Positions 17,372-26,623 of a stretch of DNA of 64,000 nucleotides are shown piece by piece. Location of the stretch: assembly GCF_016132545.1 (NCBI RefSeq), contig NZ_CP066167.1, forward strand, positions 1,577,001-1,641,000, written 5' to 3'. The translations under genes and the position numbers were made by a program. The notes below the pieces were generated by a model, which saw only the letters and a program-made list of their open reading frames with translations, searched no databases and was not told where the DNA came from. Position 1 is the first letter of the stretch. Each line of letters begins with the position of its first letter. The DNA comes from Spongiibacter nanhainus. Its GTDB lineage: Bacteria; Pseudomonadota; Gammaproteobacteria; Pseudomonadales; Spongiibacteraceae.

Positions 17372-17448
17372 GGACCGGTAGTTCAGTTGGTTAGAATGCC
17401 GGCCTGTCACGCCGGAGGTCGCGGGTTCGAGTCCCGTCCGGTCCGCCA
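17372..17448 (+). tRNA. tRNA-Asp(GTC)
   Basis: 77 bases with encoded CCA. The acceptor stem GGACCGG pairs with CCGGTCC, discriminator G; the anticodon stem CCGGC/GCCGG holds loop CTGTCAC with anticodon GTC; the T-arm has GGGTTCGAGTCCC. It follows tRNA-Val by 47 bases and shares its promoter. Confidence 0.97.
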
Positions 17449-17454
17449 CTTTTA

Positions 17455-17475
17455 CCAGAGTCGTCTGGGTTTTCT
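17455..17475 (+). terminator. Weak terminator-like hairpin after tRNA-Asp
   Basis: CCAGA (17455-17459) pairs with TCTGG (17464-17468) over a GTCG tetraloop, followed by GTTTTCT. The stem is only 5 pairs, so this could be a processing hairpin instead. A similar CCAGAGTCG stretch follows tRNA-Val at 17323. Confidence 0.4.
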
Positions 17476-17633
17476 GACCTCCTTCCTTTATACCCTTTTA
17501 CACCTTACTACCAATGTGTCGTGCCGCGCATATTGTGCGACTCTTTCGTCTTTGTGTGCCTGCAAGTATTCCGCAAAATTTCTGTGAACGCGTTATAGTC
17601 TCCCCAGAAAGATAAAGCGCCAGGAGCGGTATA

Positions 17634-19040
17634 GTGCAAGCGTTGACCGAAGCGATCATGTTCTTTCGCGACGATCGAGTTGTGAAGGAGATGTTCTATA
17701 CAGAGTTTGAAGCAGTGCTGGATGATGTGGTCGGTATTCCCGATTTTTCCGGCGAGCACCTTCACGCCTGTTTTATCCAAATTAGCCAGCGTCTCAAAAT
17801 TGTCGGCGCTGTATTCTTCACCATTCAGTTTGATCGCACCGGCAGGGTGGGCCGAGGCTGGAATATTCCCCTTCGTCACCTGCTAGACCAAGCCAGTTTT
17901 GGCCCGGATCTCGGCGAGGGACCGGCGCGGGTTGCCTGCCGCAGTGCCTGTCCGGTGTCTTGGTATCGGGACCAACTGTGGGATCCGGTTATGCAGGGAG
18001 ACGGCACCTTCGACGAGCTGAGCCGAGCCGTGCAGCGCAATCGGCTGGGTATTATTGCCGATCAGGGCAGCCAGCTCGGCCCAAAGCTCGGTGTGTCGAG
18101 CTTTTTCAGTCAGCAGGCCAGCCCCGAGCCAGATGTCGATGGGGCAGTGTCAGAGGACACCCCCGCGAGGCCAATTGAGCCCCCTGTTGCCGCAGAGCCT
18201 CCAGCTCAGCAATCCACAGTCGCCGCGCCACAATCCTGCTTTAATCGCCGCTACCGTGAGAAGCTTACCGCCATGCGCGGCGCCGAGCGATTGCGTTTTG
18301 CCACTCAGGCTGAGCACTATCAACGGGAAATCGCTGAGCTGGAGGATCGCCACAGCGAGGCGTTGGCGCAGCGGGAGTCGGTGATCGCCAAATTAAAAGC
18401 GCGATTGACTGAGAGTGCCCAGAAAAACGACCAGCTTAGTGCCAAGCTCGATAAACAGAGCCGCTGGCTGGAAGAGAAGCAGCGGGAAATCGAGGCTCAT
18501 GTCCACGATGCGGGAGATACGCGTCTGGAGAGTGAGATTGCCACGCTTAAAGACAGCTATGACGAAGAGCTGCAAAAGCAGCTGAAAGAGCAGGCGGGGC
18601 AGTACGAGGAGTCCATCGCCAAGCGGGAAGAAGAAATCTATCAACGGGTGATGGAAGTGGTGGAACTGCGCAGTGAGCTGGGCGAATTGCGCACCCAAAA
18701 CCGCCAGCTAATGCTCAACAGCGACAAGCACCTGTTGGACGATATGTGCCAAAAGGGGCTGTCATTTGTCGCTTACCACCCGGGTATCGAGCACCTGGTG
18801 ATTACGCGGGACGAGCTGCCGGAATACCTGCGTGACCCCATCGCTTTTGCCGCCCAGCGCTGCCGCGTTGATATCGAGCTCTACCAGGCGTGGTTGCTCC
18901 ACTATCGCTTGCCGATCTGTCGCTACTGCGACAGCGATGGCGAGGTATGCGGGCAGCCAGTCGCCAAGGTGAAGCGCCCCAGCTTATTCCGTCCCGGTGA
19001 AAACGATCGCTGTCAGCAGCATATGGCGTCGTTGAATTAG
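17634..19040 (+). CDS. Uncharacterised coiled-coil protein with Cys-rich C-terminus
   Basis: 468 residues; I do not recognise the family. The start is GTG with AGGAG seven bases upstream. N-terminal about 150 residues are globular; a Pro/Ala-rich linker follows (about 160-205); then a long charged coiled coil (about 215-365) with heptad-like Glu/Lys/Leu/Gln; then a globular end. The C-terminal tail has CRYCDSDGEVCGQP and later CQQH, a plausible zinc site. There is no signal peptide or membrane helix, so it should be cytoplasmic. It stands between the tRNA operon and a PLP enzyme, whose start is 11 bases downstream. A structural or nucleic-acid-linked scaffold role is possible, but nothing shows it. 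Confidence 0.75.
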   Translation: MQALTEAIMFFRDDRVVKEMFYTEFEAVLDDVVGIPDFSGEHLHACFIQISQRLKIVGAVFFTIQFDRTGRVGRGWNIPLRHLLDQASFGPDLGEGPARVACRSACPVSWYRDQLWDPVMQGDGTFDELSRAVQRNRLGIIADQGSQLGPKLGVSSFFSQQASPEPDVDGAVSEDTPARPIEPPVAAEPPAQQSTVAAPQSCFNRRYREKLTAMRGAERLRFATQAEHYQREIAELEDRHSEALAQRESVIAKLKARLTESAQKNDQLSAKLDKQSRWLEEKQREIEAHVHDAGDTRLESEIATLKDSYDEELQKQLKEQAGQYEESIAKREEEIYQRVMEVVELRSELGELRTQNRQLMLNSDKHLLDDMCQKGLSFVAYHPGIEHLVITRDELPEYLRDPIAFAAQRCRVDIELYQAWLLHYRLPICRYCDSDGEVCGQPVAKVKRPSLFRPGENDRCQQHMASLN

Positions 19041-19050
19041 AGGTGTGTCA

Positions 19051-19923
19051 TTGGCTCCGGTCATTGAAAGCTTGGCCGGGTGGCGAGACCCCGGTATCGA
19101 TATCCTGCGGCTCGATCAACTCCACGGTGCGGCGTCCGGCAACAAGTGGTACAAGCTGCAGCGGCATCTGGAGGCTGCCCGCCAACGGGGTGCCGCTACT
19201 CTGGTAAGCTTCGGCGGGCCCTGGTCCAATCACCTCCATGCTTTGGCCGCCCTGGGGCATCAGGTTGGTTTGTCTACAGTGGGTTTGGTGCGGGGCGATG
19301 GGCAAGACTCCACGGCGATGTTGGAGGACGCCAAGCGCTGGGGCATGACCATTCAGTTTGTTGGCTACGGTGCCTACCGGCGCCGTTACGACCCGCAGTG
19401 GCAGGCGGATTGTCTTACTGCTTTTCCCAATGCGTATCTGATTCCCGAGGGTGGCGCCGGTGAGCTGGGCTTGCGGGGCTGTGCCGACATTGCCAGATGG
19501 ATACCCCAAGGGGTGTATCACCGTGTGATGCTGGCCTGCGGCAGCGGCACCACCCTGGCCGGCCTGGCCAGTGCTCTGCCTGTCACTACCGAGGTGGTGG
19601 GTATTTCGCCCTTAAAGCAAACGGCGCAAGTGGAGCGTGATATTGCCACAGCCCTGGCGGGGAGACCGGCTGCGCCGTGGAGGGTGGACAAGCGCTTTCA
19701 TCTCGGTGGTTTTGGCCGCCTCAGTCCCGAGCTCGTGGAGTTTGTGCCGGGCTTCGAGGCGGATCAGGGCATTCCCCTGGATCCGGTGTATACCGCTAAA
19801 CTGTGCTATGCCGCCGCTGCAATGCACCGCACCGGAGAGTTGGCTGGCTGGGGGCGGGTGCTGCTTGTGCACACCGGCGGCCTGCAGGGGCGCCGGGGTT
19901 TTCCAACGGTATTTGGTGATTAG
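19051..19923 (+). CDS. PLP-dependent D-cysteine desulfhydrase/ACC deaminase family protein
   Basis: About 290 residues of the fold-II PLP family. GNKWYKLQRHL holds the PLP lysine (compare GNKTRKLE in ACC deaminase), SFGGPWSNHLHALA is the adjacent substrate loop, and ACGSGTTLAGLA binds the cofactor phosphate. Members act on D-cysteine, ACC or related amino acids; the exact substrate cannot be told. The TTG at 19051 has AGAGG seven bases upstream and is a better start than the GTG at 19045. The stop overlaps the convergent DUF1853 gene by 4 bases. Confidence 0.85.
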   Translation: MAPVIESLAGWRDPGIDILRLDQLHGAASGNKWYKLQRHLEAARQRGAATLVSFGGPWSNHLHALAALGHQVGLSTVGLVRGDGQDSTAMLEDAKRWGMTIQFVGYGAYRRRYDPQWQADCLTAFPNAYLIPEGGAGELGLRGCADIARWIPQGVYHRVMLACGSGTTLAGLASALPVTTEVVGISPLKQTAQVERDIATALAGRPAAPWRVDKRFHLGGFGRLSPELVEFVPGFEADQGIPLDPVYTAKLCYAAAAMHRTGELAGWGRVLLVHTGGLQGRRGFPTVFGD

Positions 19924-20864
19924 CTCCCGGCAGGCCGGCGGTGCTGGGGCCAGTCGTCAGGGGTAATAAATTGCCGCTGTCCCGCGGGATTAATCGCCAT
20001 AATGGGCCGTTGCTGGGCCCGGCCCAAGGCGTCGCTATCAAATGGCATGCCCATGCTAAAGTCTGCTGCCAGCCAGTCAGGTTTGGCCAGTACTCGCCAT
20101 CTTTGTATTTCACCGCTCGCCAAAAAGGTAGACACAGTTTGCCAGTGCCCTCGTAAATGGTCGGGGTGCAAGTTGGGGCAGGGGTGAACCTCTGCCTCGG
20201 GCGGGTAAAACAGCATGCCGCCAAAATGGAGCTGTGTGCTGACCCCACTGATGCCCAATTCGGCAAGTTGGCGGTGGCCGAATCTCGTTCGAGATAAGCG
20301 CAATTGGTGGTCGACCAATCTATCCAGTTTGCGGTCCAGCCGATCGGCGCTGTTGGGCCCCAGCCAATTGGACAGCGGATTGTGCTCGCCGCTGGGGTGA
20401 TAAAGGAAGAATTTAACTGCCAACTCCAGGTGAAAGTAACGCCCAGTGCTGTGCTGATAGTAAATGATATCGAATTCCCCGACGGTGCGTTTGCCGTCTC
20501 GCACTGCCAGGTTGTGGGCGGTGAGCTCACAGTCCGGATCGTTACTGATAAAGAAATGCCACAGGCTTTCAAATACCAGTCCTAGCCGGGGGCTGTGGCA
20601 ATGTTGCTCGAGGTGGTCCCGCAGTGGGCGGTCATCGGCGTCTAAACTAGCCAGCCAGCGTTTGCGGGTCTCGTTGAGAGGCAGGTCGGGCGGGGTGAGG
20701 GCGGGGCCGGAAGACTGGGGATCGGAGGGCAAAAGCACTGGGCCGAAACAGCTCCAGGCCAAGGCCCGTACCCAGGGAGAACGGTAGTGTTGATGCTCGG
20801 GGCTGGCGATCAGGTGGTCCTCGCATGTTATTAGATAAAAGTGGCAACTGCGCCGTGCGACCAC
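19920..20864 (-). CDS. DUF1853 family protein
   Basis: About 314 residues; the start is uncertain because no ATG occurs near the expected N-terminus (GTG at 20864 chosen; the frame is open to 20936, inside nadK). The core has SPWVRALAWSCFGPVLL near the N-terminus and GEFDIIYY followed by FHLELAVKFFLY. The D ... E-x-K spacing is what one expects of a PD-(D/E)XK-like nuclease fold, to which I believe this family is assigned, but activity is not shown. It is divergent from nadK. Function unknown. Confidence 0.75.
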   Translation of the reverse strand: MVARRSCHFYLITCEDHLIASPEHQHYRSPWVRALAWSCFGPVLLPSDPQSSGPALTPPDLPLNETRKRWLASLDADDRPLRDHLEQHCHSPRLGLVFESLWHFFISNDPDCELTAHNLAVRDGKRTVGEFDIIYYQHSTGRYFHLELAVKFFLYHPSGEHNPLSNWLGPNSADRLDRKLDRLVDHQLRLSRTRFGHRQLAELGISGVSTQLHFGGMLFYPPEAEVHPCPNLHPDHLRGHWQTVSTFLASGEIQRWRVLAKPDWLAADFSMGMPFDSDALGRAQQRPIMAINPAGQRQFITPDDWPQHRRPAGS

Positions 20865-20927
20865 GCAACGGTATTTTTGCGCCCCGCGGCGTGAGTATAA
20901 TGGCCCCTTGCAATGAGTGGCAGTGAT

Positions 20928-21839
20928 ATGGAGCAATTCCGCAACATCGGGGTTATCGGCCGAGAGGGCAACGGGGTGATAGAAACCCTGGGACGCCTGC
21001 TGGCATTTTTAGAGGCCCGAAATCTAAAAGTGGTGCTGGACCAGGAATTGGCCCAATTGGTACCGGTGACTCAACCGATCCCCAACGAGCGGGTCGGCGT
21101 TAGCCCCCGCAAAATGATCGGCGAAGTGTGCGACCTCATTATTGTGGTGGGGGGGGACGGCAGTCTGCTCGGTGCGGCCCGCACCCTGGTTCGTCACAGT
21201 GTGCCGGTGCTGGGCGTAAACCGAGGCCGTTTAGGCTTTTTAACCGATATTTGGCCCGACGAAATCGAGTCCCAGGTGGGGCCCGTACTGGATGGGCAGT
21301 TCCGCCTGGAAAAGCGCTTTTTATTAGACGTCGAGGTGCAGCGGGATAACGAGCCAGTGGGGCGCGGCGACGCGCTCAATGATGTGGTGCTCAACTCCGG
21401 GACTTCCGGTCACATGATGGAGTTTGAATTGTTTGTCGACGGTGAATTTGTCTACCGGCAGCGTTCGGACGGATTAATAGTCTCCACCCCCACGGGCTCC
21501 ACGGCCTACTCGCTGTCCGCGGGCGGACCAATCATGCACCCCAAGCTGGATGCCATCGCCATCGTGCCGATGTTCCCCCATACCTTAAGCAGTCGCCCCA
21601 TCGTGGTGGACGGCAGTAGTGAAATTAAAATGGTGGTGGGCCGCAGCAACGTGGTGGAGCCGCCAGTGACCTGCGATGGTCAGGTGCGTCTCACCACCAA
21701 GCCGGGAGACTGTATTTACGTGCGTAAGAAGCGTCACAAATTACGGCTGATTCACCCCTTGGATCACAGTTTTTACGCTAGCTGCCGGGACAAACTTGGC
21801 TGGGGCGGCCACTTGCCCCGCGAGGATAGCGATGACTGA
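20928..21839 (+). CDS. nadK: NAD kinase
   Basis: 303 residues. It begins MEQFRNIGVIGR as in Pseudomonas-type NadK; an in-frame ATG at 20913 adds five residues and is less likely. GGDG is present in VVGGDGSLLGAAR, followed by NRGRLGFLTD and the C-terminal STPTGSTAYSLSAGGP, which bind ATP and NAD. It phosphorylates NAD to NADP in the cytoplasm. A -10-like TATAAT lies at 20896-20901. It overlaps the rhomboid gene by 8 bases. Confidence 0.97.
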   Translation: MEQFRNIGVIGREGNGVIETLGRLLAFLEARNLKVVLDQELAQLVPVTQPIPNERVGVSPRKMIGEVCDLIIVVGGDGSLLGAARTLVRHSVPVLGVNRGRLGFLTDIWPDEIESQVGPVLDGQFRLEKRFLLDVEVQRDNEPVGRGDALNDVVLNSGTSGHMMEFELFVDGEFVYRQRSDGLIVSTPTGSTAYSLSAGGPIMHPKLDAIAIVPMFPHTLSSRPIVVDGSSEIKMVVGRSNVVEPPVTCDGQVRLTTKPGDCIYVRKKRHKLRLIHPLDHSFYASCRDKLGWGGHLPREDSDD

Positions 21840-22698
21840 AAACGTGGCGTTACGTGCGGCGCTAAAACTGCCACTGGATGTGTCTCTCAAGACGTTATCC
21901 TCTCTGCTGTGGCAGTACAATATTCCCCACCGTATCACCGAAGAGCAGGGCAAACAGGTTCTGTGGGTGGGCAGCGACGCCCATTCCCAGCAGGTGCAAA
22001 CGCTCTACCGGCAATGGCGGGAGGGTGAGCTGACCCCGACCGACACAGTAAACCTTCGCACTGTAAGCCGCGGGCGGAGCCGTCGCCACCTGCTACACAC
22101 ACCGATGGTTCTGGTGTTGCTGTTGCTCAGTGTCGCCGGCGCCGGCCTGGTCACACTGGATCGACAGTTCCAGTGGATACCCTTACTGAGCTTTTATCAG
22201 TTTGAGATTGTCGGCAATCAATTGCAGGGCAGTTGGCCTACCGGCGAGTACTGGCGTTTGGTTACGCCGATATTTTTACATTTTGGTCTGCTGCACATTG
22301 CCTTTAATGGCCTGTGGCTGTGGGAGCTGGGCGGAATGATTGAGCAGCGCCGCGGCCCCTGGCATCTGCTGGGTGTGGTCTTGCTGGTGGCGACCGGGTC
22401 CAACCTTGCTCAGGCGATGGTGAGTCAGTCGCTATTCGGTGGCATGTCCGGCGTTATCTACGGTTTGCTGGGCTACATCATTGTCTGGAATCGCCTGCGC
22501 CCAGACCAGGCTTTTCCACTAACGCCTGGAATCGCGGTCGTCATGTTGCTGTGGTTGGTATTGTGTTTTGTCGGTTTTGCCAAGCTACTGGGCTTTGGCG
22601 ACATCGCCAATACCGCTCACCTTAGTGGCCTTATTCTGGGGCTGGTTTTAGGCGGGTTCTCGGCCCTCACGTCCCGCCGCGCGCCGCCGGCCCTCTGA
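21832..22698 (+). CDS. Rhomboid intramembrane serine protease
   Basis: 288 residues. A cytoplasmic N-terminal domain of about 90 residues, similar to the one in GlpG, precedes six membrane helices. The rhomboid signature is complete: HIAFNGLWLWELG, GMSGVIYG with catalytic Ser206, and NTAHLSG with His263. It cleaves transmembrane substrates within the membrane; substrate unknown. The ATG overlaps the nadK stop by 8 bases, implying translational coupling, as this gene pair also seems to be neighbours in Pseudomonas. Confidence 0.93.
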   Translation: MTENVALRAALKLPLDVSLKTLSSLLWQYNIPHRITEEQGKQVLWVGSDAHSQQVQTLYRQWREGELTPTDTVNLRTVSRGRSRRHLLHTPMVLVLLLLSVAGAGLVTLDRQFQWIPLLSFYQFEIVGNQLQGSWPTGEYWRLVTPIFLHFGLLHIAFNGLWLWELGGMIEQRRGPWHLLGVVLLVATGSNLAQAMVSQSLFGGMSGVIYGLLGYIIVWNRLRPDQAFPLTPGIAVVMLLWLVLCFVGFAKLLGFGDIANTAHLSGLILGLVLGGFSALTSRRAPPAL

Positions 22699-22734
22699 TA
22701 TACTTGTTTCCTTATTAACTCGGTTGCACTAGCC

Positions 22735-23001
22735 ATGGACTATCAACAGCTTATTCAGCAGATGAACCCCGATATCTACCGCGCCCTTAAGCTGGCGGTG
22801 GAAATCGGCAAGTGGCCCGATGGTCGGCCATTAACCCCGGAGCAACGGGAACATTGCATGGCCGCAGTGATCGCCTACGGCGAGCAGCGCCTGCCGGAGC
22901 AGGAGCGGGTGGGCTATATCGATCGTGGTAGCAAAGCCGAAGGTGAAATGTGCGACGACCAGCCGGTGGATCCACTGCAGACTATCAAGTGGGCTAAATA
23001 G
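22735..23001 (+). CDS. YeaC-like DUF1315 protein
   Basis: 88 residues with the DUF1315 pattern: MNPDIYRALKLAVEIGKWPDGRPLTPEQ, then the conserved MAAVIAYGEQRLPEQERVGYIDRG. Function unknown. It lies 36 bases after the rhomboid gene and 3 bases before DUF2797, so it is probably in one operon with both. Confidence 0.92.
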   Translation: MDYQQLIQQMNPDIYRALKLAVEIGKWPDGRPLTPEQREHCMAAVIAYGEQRLPEQERVGYIDRGSKAEGEMCDDQPVDPLQTIKWAK

Positions 23002-23004
23002 TCC

Positions 23005-23844
23005 ATGGCTGAATCGGAATTACGTGGGCCTCTGGCCAAGATGCGCGCCGCCCTGGACGGCGAGCAGGCGCAATACCAATTGCGGGTCGGTGACGACGCT
23101 CTGGATTTAAACGGTCTGCTGGGTAATACCCTTAAGTTGACCTTCCTTGAGCAGATCAACTGCGTGCATTGTGGCCGTGCCACCAAGAAGAGTTTCAATC
23201 AGGGCTACTGCTTTCCCTGTTTTAAGCGCCTGGCTCAGTGCGATAGCTGTATTGTCAGCCCGGAAAAATGCCACTACTTCGAGGGTACCTGCCGGGAGCC
23301 GGAGTGGGGCGACGAGCATTGCATGATTGACCATATCGTCTACCTGGCCAATTCTTCGGGGGTCAAAGTGGGTATTACCCGTCACAGCCAGGTCCCCACT
23401 CGCTGGATCGACCAGGGAGCCGTGGCGGCGCTGCCGATTTACCGGGTTAGCAATCGCCTGCAGTCCGGCTTGCTGGAAACGATCTACAAGGCCCATGTCG
23501 CCGATAAGACCAGTTGGCAGGCCATGCTTAAGGGCTCGCCGGACGAGGTGGACCTGGCCGCGCGCCGGGATGAGCTGGCCGCGGAGTGCGCCAACGAGGT
23601 AGCTATGCTGCAGCAGCGCTTCGGCGTGCAGGCGCTACAGGCCATAGATTCGGTGCCCCCGCAGCACATTTCTTACCCGGTGCTGGAGTATCCTACCAAA
23701 GTGAAATCCATGAACTTCGACAAGCAGAGTAAGGTCGAAGGGCAGCTGCTGGGTATCAAAGGCCAATATCTGATTTTTGATACCGGTGTTATTAATATTC
23801 GTAAGTTTGGCGGCTATCAGGTAGCGTTTTCCAGCCTTGAATAG
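23005..23844 (+). CDS. DUF2797 protein with zinc cysteines and GIY-YIG-like segment
   Basis: 279 residues. A cysteine cluster comes first (CVHCGRATKK, CFPCFKRLAQCDSC, about residues 53-85), likely binding zinc. It is followed by IVYLANSSGVKVGITR, which looks like the GIY-YIG strand pair, with an Arg at the expected catalytic place. The family is uncharacterised; nuclease activity is possible but unproven. It follows DUF1315 by 3 bases, and the pair is conserved next to pepN in related bacteria as far as I recall. Confidence 0.85.
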   Translation: MAESELRGPLAKMRAALDGEQAQYQLRVGDDALDLNGLLGNTLKLTFLEQINCVHCGRATKKSFNQGYCFPCFKRLAQCDSCIVSPEKCHYFEGTCREPEWGDEHCMIDHIVYLANSSGVKVGITRHSQVPTRWIDQGAVAALPIYRVSNRLQSGLLETIYKAHVADKTSWQAMLKGSPDEVDLAARRDELAAECANEVAMLQQRFGVQALQAIDSVPPQHISYPVLEYPTKVKSMNFDKQSKVEGQLLGIKGQYLIFDTGVINIRKFGGYQVAFSSLE

Positions 23845-23945
23845 GCCCTTACGGCCGTAAAATCGAGGTTTTCTCTCCAGATAGACATTCCGTCGATAGG
23901 TCGGCAATGCCGGCGACAACAGTGCCGACAGGCAGGAGTTTTACC

Positions 23946-26597
23946 ATGCGCGACGCGCAACCCCGCACAATTTACCTCAAGGACTACCGAGAACCGGATT
24001 ATCTAATCGATCGCACTCAGTTGCGTTTTGAATTGGCAGAGGAGTCGACGGTGGTGGACTCGGTGCTCACCCTTCGGCGCAATCCCAATGCAGAACCGGG
24101 GCCGGCGGAATTGACCTTGCACGGTACCGAGTTGGAGCTGTTGGCGCTGGAAATCGACGGTCAGCCGGTAGCACAAGAGCGTCGCCGGATCAGTGGCGAG
24201 ACACTGCACATTGAGGGTGTGCCCGACGCCTTTACCCTGTCGTGCCGAACTCAGATTCGCCCACAGGAGAACACCTCGCTGGAGGGGTTGTACAAATCCA
24301 GCGGCATGTTTTGTACTCAATGTGAGGCCGAAGGTTTCCGCAAGATCACTTACTACCTGGATCGCCCCGATGTGATGTCGGAGTTTGAGGTGGAAATCGT
24401 CGCCGAGCGGAGTCGTTACCCGGTTCTGCTATCCAATGGCAACCTGACGGTAGCCGAGGAACTGGAGGACGGGCGCCACCGCACGGTGTGGCACGATCCC
24501 TTCCCTAAACCGGCTTATTTGTTTGCGCTGGTGGCCGGGGACTTGTCCCGGGTGTCTGACTGCTTCACCACCTGCAGTGGTCGGGAGGTCGACCTGCATA
24601 TCTATGTCGAGGACAAGGATCTCGATAAATGCGACCACGCCATGACCTCATTGAAAAATGCCATGCGCTGGGACGAGAAAGTGTATGGCCGCGAGTACGA
24701 TCTGGATATCTTTAATATCGTCGCGGTGGACGACTTCAATATGGGGGCGATGGAAAACAAAAGCCTCAATATTTTCAACACCTCCTGCGTGCTGGCCAAG
24801 CCCGAGACCACAACAGACCTGGGCTTTCAGCGCGTAGAGGGCGTGGTCGCCCACGAGTACTTCCACAACTGGTCTGGTAATCGCGTGACCTGTCGTGACT
24901 GGTTTCAGCTGAGTTTGAAAGAAGGCTTCACCGTATTCCGGGACGCGCAGTTTTCCTCCGATATGGGCTCGGCGACAGTAAAGAGGGTGGAGGATGTCAG
25001 CCTGCTGCGTACCGCCCAGTTTGCCGAAGATGCCGGTCCAATGGCGCACCCCATTCGCCCCGACTCTTTTATAGAAATCTCCAATTTCTACACCGTCACG
25101 ATCTACGAAAAAGGCGCCGAGGTGGTGCGTATGCTGCACACCTTGCTGGGACCGGAGGATTTCCGCCGGGGCAGCGACTTGTACTTTGAGCGTCACGACG
25201 GTCAGGCGGTGACCTGCGAGGATTTCGTCAAGGCGATGGAAGATGCCAGTGGTCGCGACCTGGGACAATTCCGGCTGTGGTATTCCCAGGCTGGCACGCC
25301 CCGCTTGAAGGTGGCCGGGTACTATGATGCCGACAGCGAAACCTACACCCTGACTGTTCAGCAGCAGTGTCCGCCCACACCGGGGCAAGCGGAGAAGGCG
25401 CCCATGCATATTCCCCTGGCGGTGGCGCTGTTGGGTGAGGCGGGGGCACTGCGGCTGGAGCTGGATGGAACCCCTGCGGACCCGGAAACCTCAGACAACA
25501 CCCAGATGGTGCTGGACGTGACCGAAAGCGAACAGCGCTTCGTGTTCAACAACATTAAAGAAGAGCCGGTACCCAGCTTGCTGCGGGGTTTCTCGGCTCC
25601 GGTAAAACTGGACTACGACTACAGTCGGCAGCAGCTGCTGCGGCTGATGCGAAGCGACAGCGATGGCTTCTGTCGCTGGGACGCCAGCCAGGTTCTGGGG
25701 GTGGCGGAGATTCGCCGCGCCATGACTGCCGATGCCGACAGCTACCAGGTCAGCGAGGACTTGGTCGATGCCTTTCGGGCCTTGCTGAGCGATGACTCCC
25801 TGGATAAAGCCATGGTGGCACTCACTCTTCAGCTGCCCTCTGAGGCGTATTTGGCGGAAGTGATTGAGCCGGTGGATGTACACGGTATCTATCGGGCCCG
25901 TGAAGCGGTGCGTTATGCGCTGGCGGAATCGCTGCGAGATGTGTTGATGGCTTGCTACCGCGCCAATACCAGTGACGAAGTCTATCGTCCCGAAGCCGAT
26001 CAGATTGCCCAGCGCAGCTTGAAGAATACGGCCTTGGCCTACCTGATGTTGTGTGACGATGACGAGTGCCAAGGTTTGGCTAAGGCGCAGTTCGACAGTA
26101 GCCAGAATATGACTGACCGGCTGTCGGCGCTGACTGCGTTGGTGCACAATCTGCATCCCTACCATACCGAGGCGCTGTGGCGGTTCTACCAGGACTGGCA
26201 ACACGAACCGCTGGTGGTCAATCAGTGGTTCCAGGTCCAGGCTACCAATCGCCAGCCGGGTACGCTGGAAACTGTTAAAGAATTGATGGCTCACCCCGCC
26301 TTTGATATCCGCAACCCCAACAAAGTGCGGGCATTGATCGGTGCCTTTTGCGCGCAGAATACGGTGAATTTCCACCAATCCGACGGAGCGGCCTATCAGT
26401 TCCTGGCCGATCAGGTGAAGCAATTGGATCGCAGTAATCCGCAAATTGCCTCGCGCCTGCTGGTGCCCCTCACCAAGTGGCGCAAGTATTTGCCTGGCGC
26501 TCAAACCCTGATGAAAGACGCGCTGAACAGCATTATGGCGGTGCCGGAACTGTCCAGCGATGTCTTTGAGGTGGTATCGAAAAGTCTCCAGGAATAA
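23946..26597 (+). CDS. pepN: Aminopeptidase N (M1 family)
   Basis: 883 residues, close to the 870 of E. coli PepN. AGGAG lies nine bases before the ATG. GAMENKSLNIFN is the exopeptidase motif; zinc ligands are in HEYFHNWSG (His303, Glu304, His307) with the third Glu in LKEGFTVFRD. The long C-terminal helical domain typical of PepN is present. It removes N-terminal residues from peptides in the cytoplasm. Preceded by about 100 non-coding bases after DUF2797. Confidence 0.97.
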   Translation: MRDAQPRTIYLKDYREPDYLIDRTQLRFELAEESTVVDSVLTLRRNPNAEPGPAELTLHGTELELLALEIDGQPVAQERRRISGETLHIEGVPDAFTLSCRTQIRPQENTSLEGLYKSSGMFCTQCEAEGFRKITYYLDRPDVMSEFEVEIVAERSRYPVLLSNGNLTVAEELEDGRHRTVWHDPFPKPAYLFALVAGDLSRVSDCFTTCSGREVDLHIYVEDKDLDKCDHAMTSLKNAMRWDEKVYGREYDLDIFNIVAVDDFNMGAMENKSLNIFNTSCVLAKPETTTDLGFQRVEGVVAHEYFHNWSGNRVTCRDWFQLSLKEGFTVFRDAQFSSDMGSATVKRVEDVSLLRTAQFAEDAGPMAHPIRPDSFIEISNFYTVTIYEKGAEVVRMLHTLLGPEDFRRGSDLYFERHDGQAVTCEDFVKAMEDASGRDLGQFRLWYSQAGTPRLKVAGYYDADSETYTLTVQQQCPPTPGQAEKAPMHIPLAVALLGEAGALRLELDGTPADPETSDNTQMVLDVTESEQRFVFNNIKEEPVPSLLRGFSAPVKLDYDYSRQQLLRLMRSDSDGFCRWDASQVLGVAEIRRAMTADADSYQVSEDLVDAFRALLSDDSLDKAMVALTLQLPSEAYLAEVIEPVDVHGIYRAREAVRYALAESLRDVLMACYRANTSDEVYRPEADQIAQRSLKNTALAYLMLCDDDECQGLAKAQFDSSQNMTDRLSALTALVHNLHPYHTEALWRFYQDWQHEPLVVNQWFQVQATNRQPGTLETVKELMAHPAFDIRNPNKVRALIGAFCAQNTVNFHQSDGAAYQFLADQVKQLDRSNPQIASRLLVPLTKWRKYLPGAQTLMKDALNSIMAVPELSSDVFEVVSKSLQE

Positions 26598-26623
26598 GGT
26601 TTGACCGATAGGGAATAAAAAAC

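Noticed and set aside
17249-17448. tRNA-associated integration site or genomic island
   Set aside because: tRNA genes are complete, but no integrase, direct repeat of a tRNA end or island-like genes follow.
25491-26504. Long minus-strand open frame inside pepN
   Set aside because: Antisense shadow of a GC-rich gene with clear pepN motifs on the plus strand; no family pattern.
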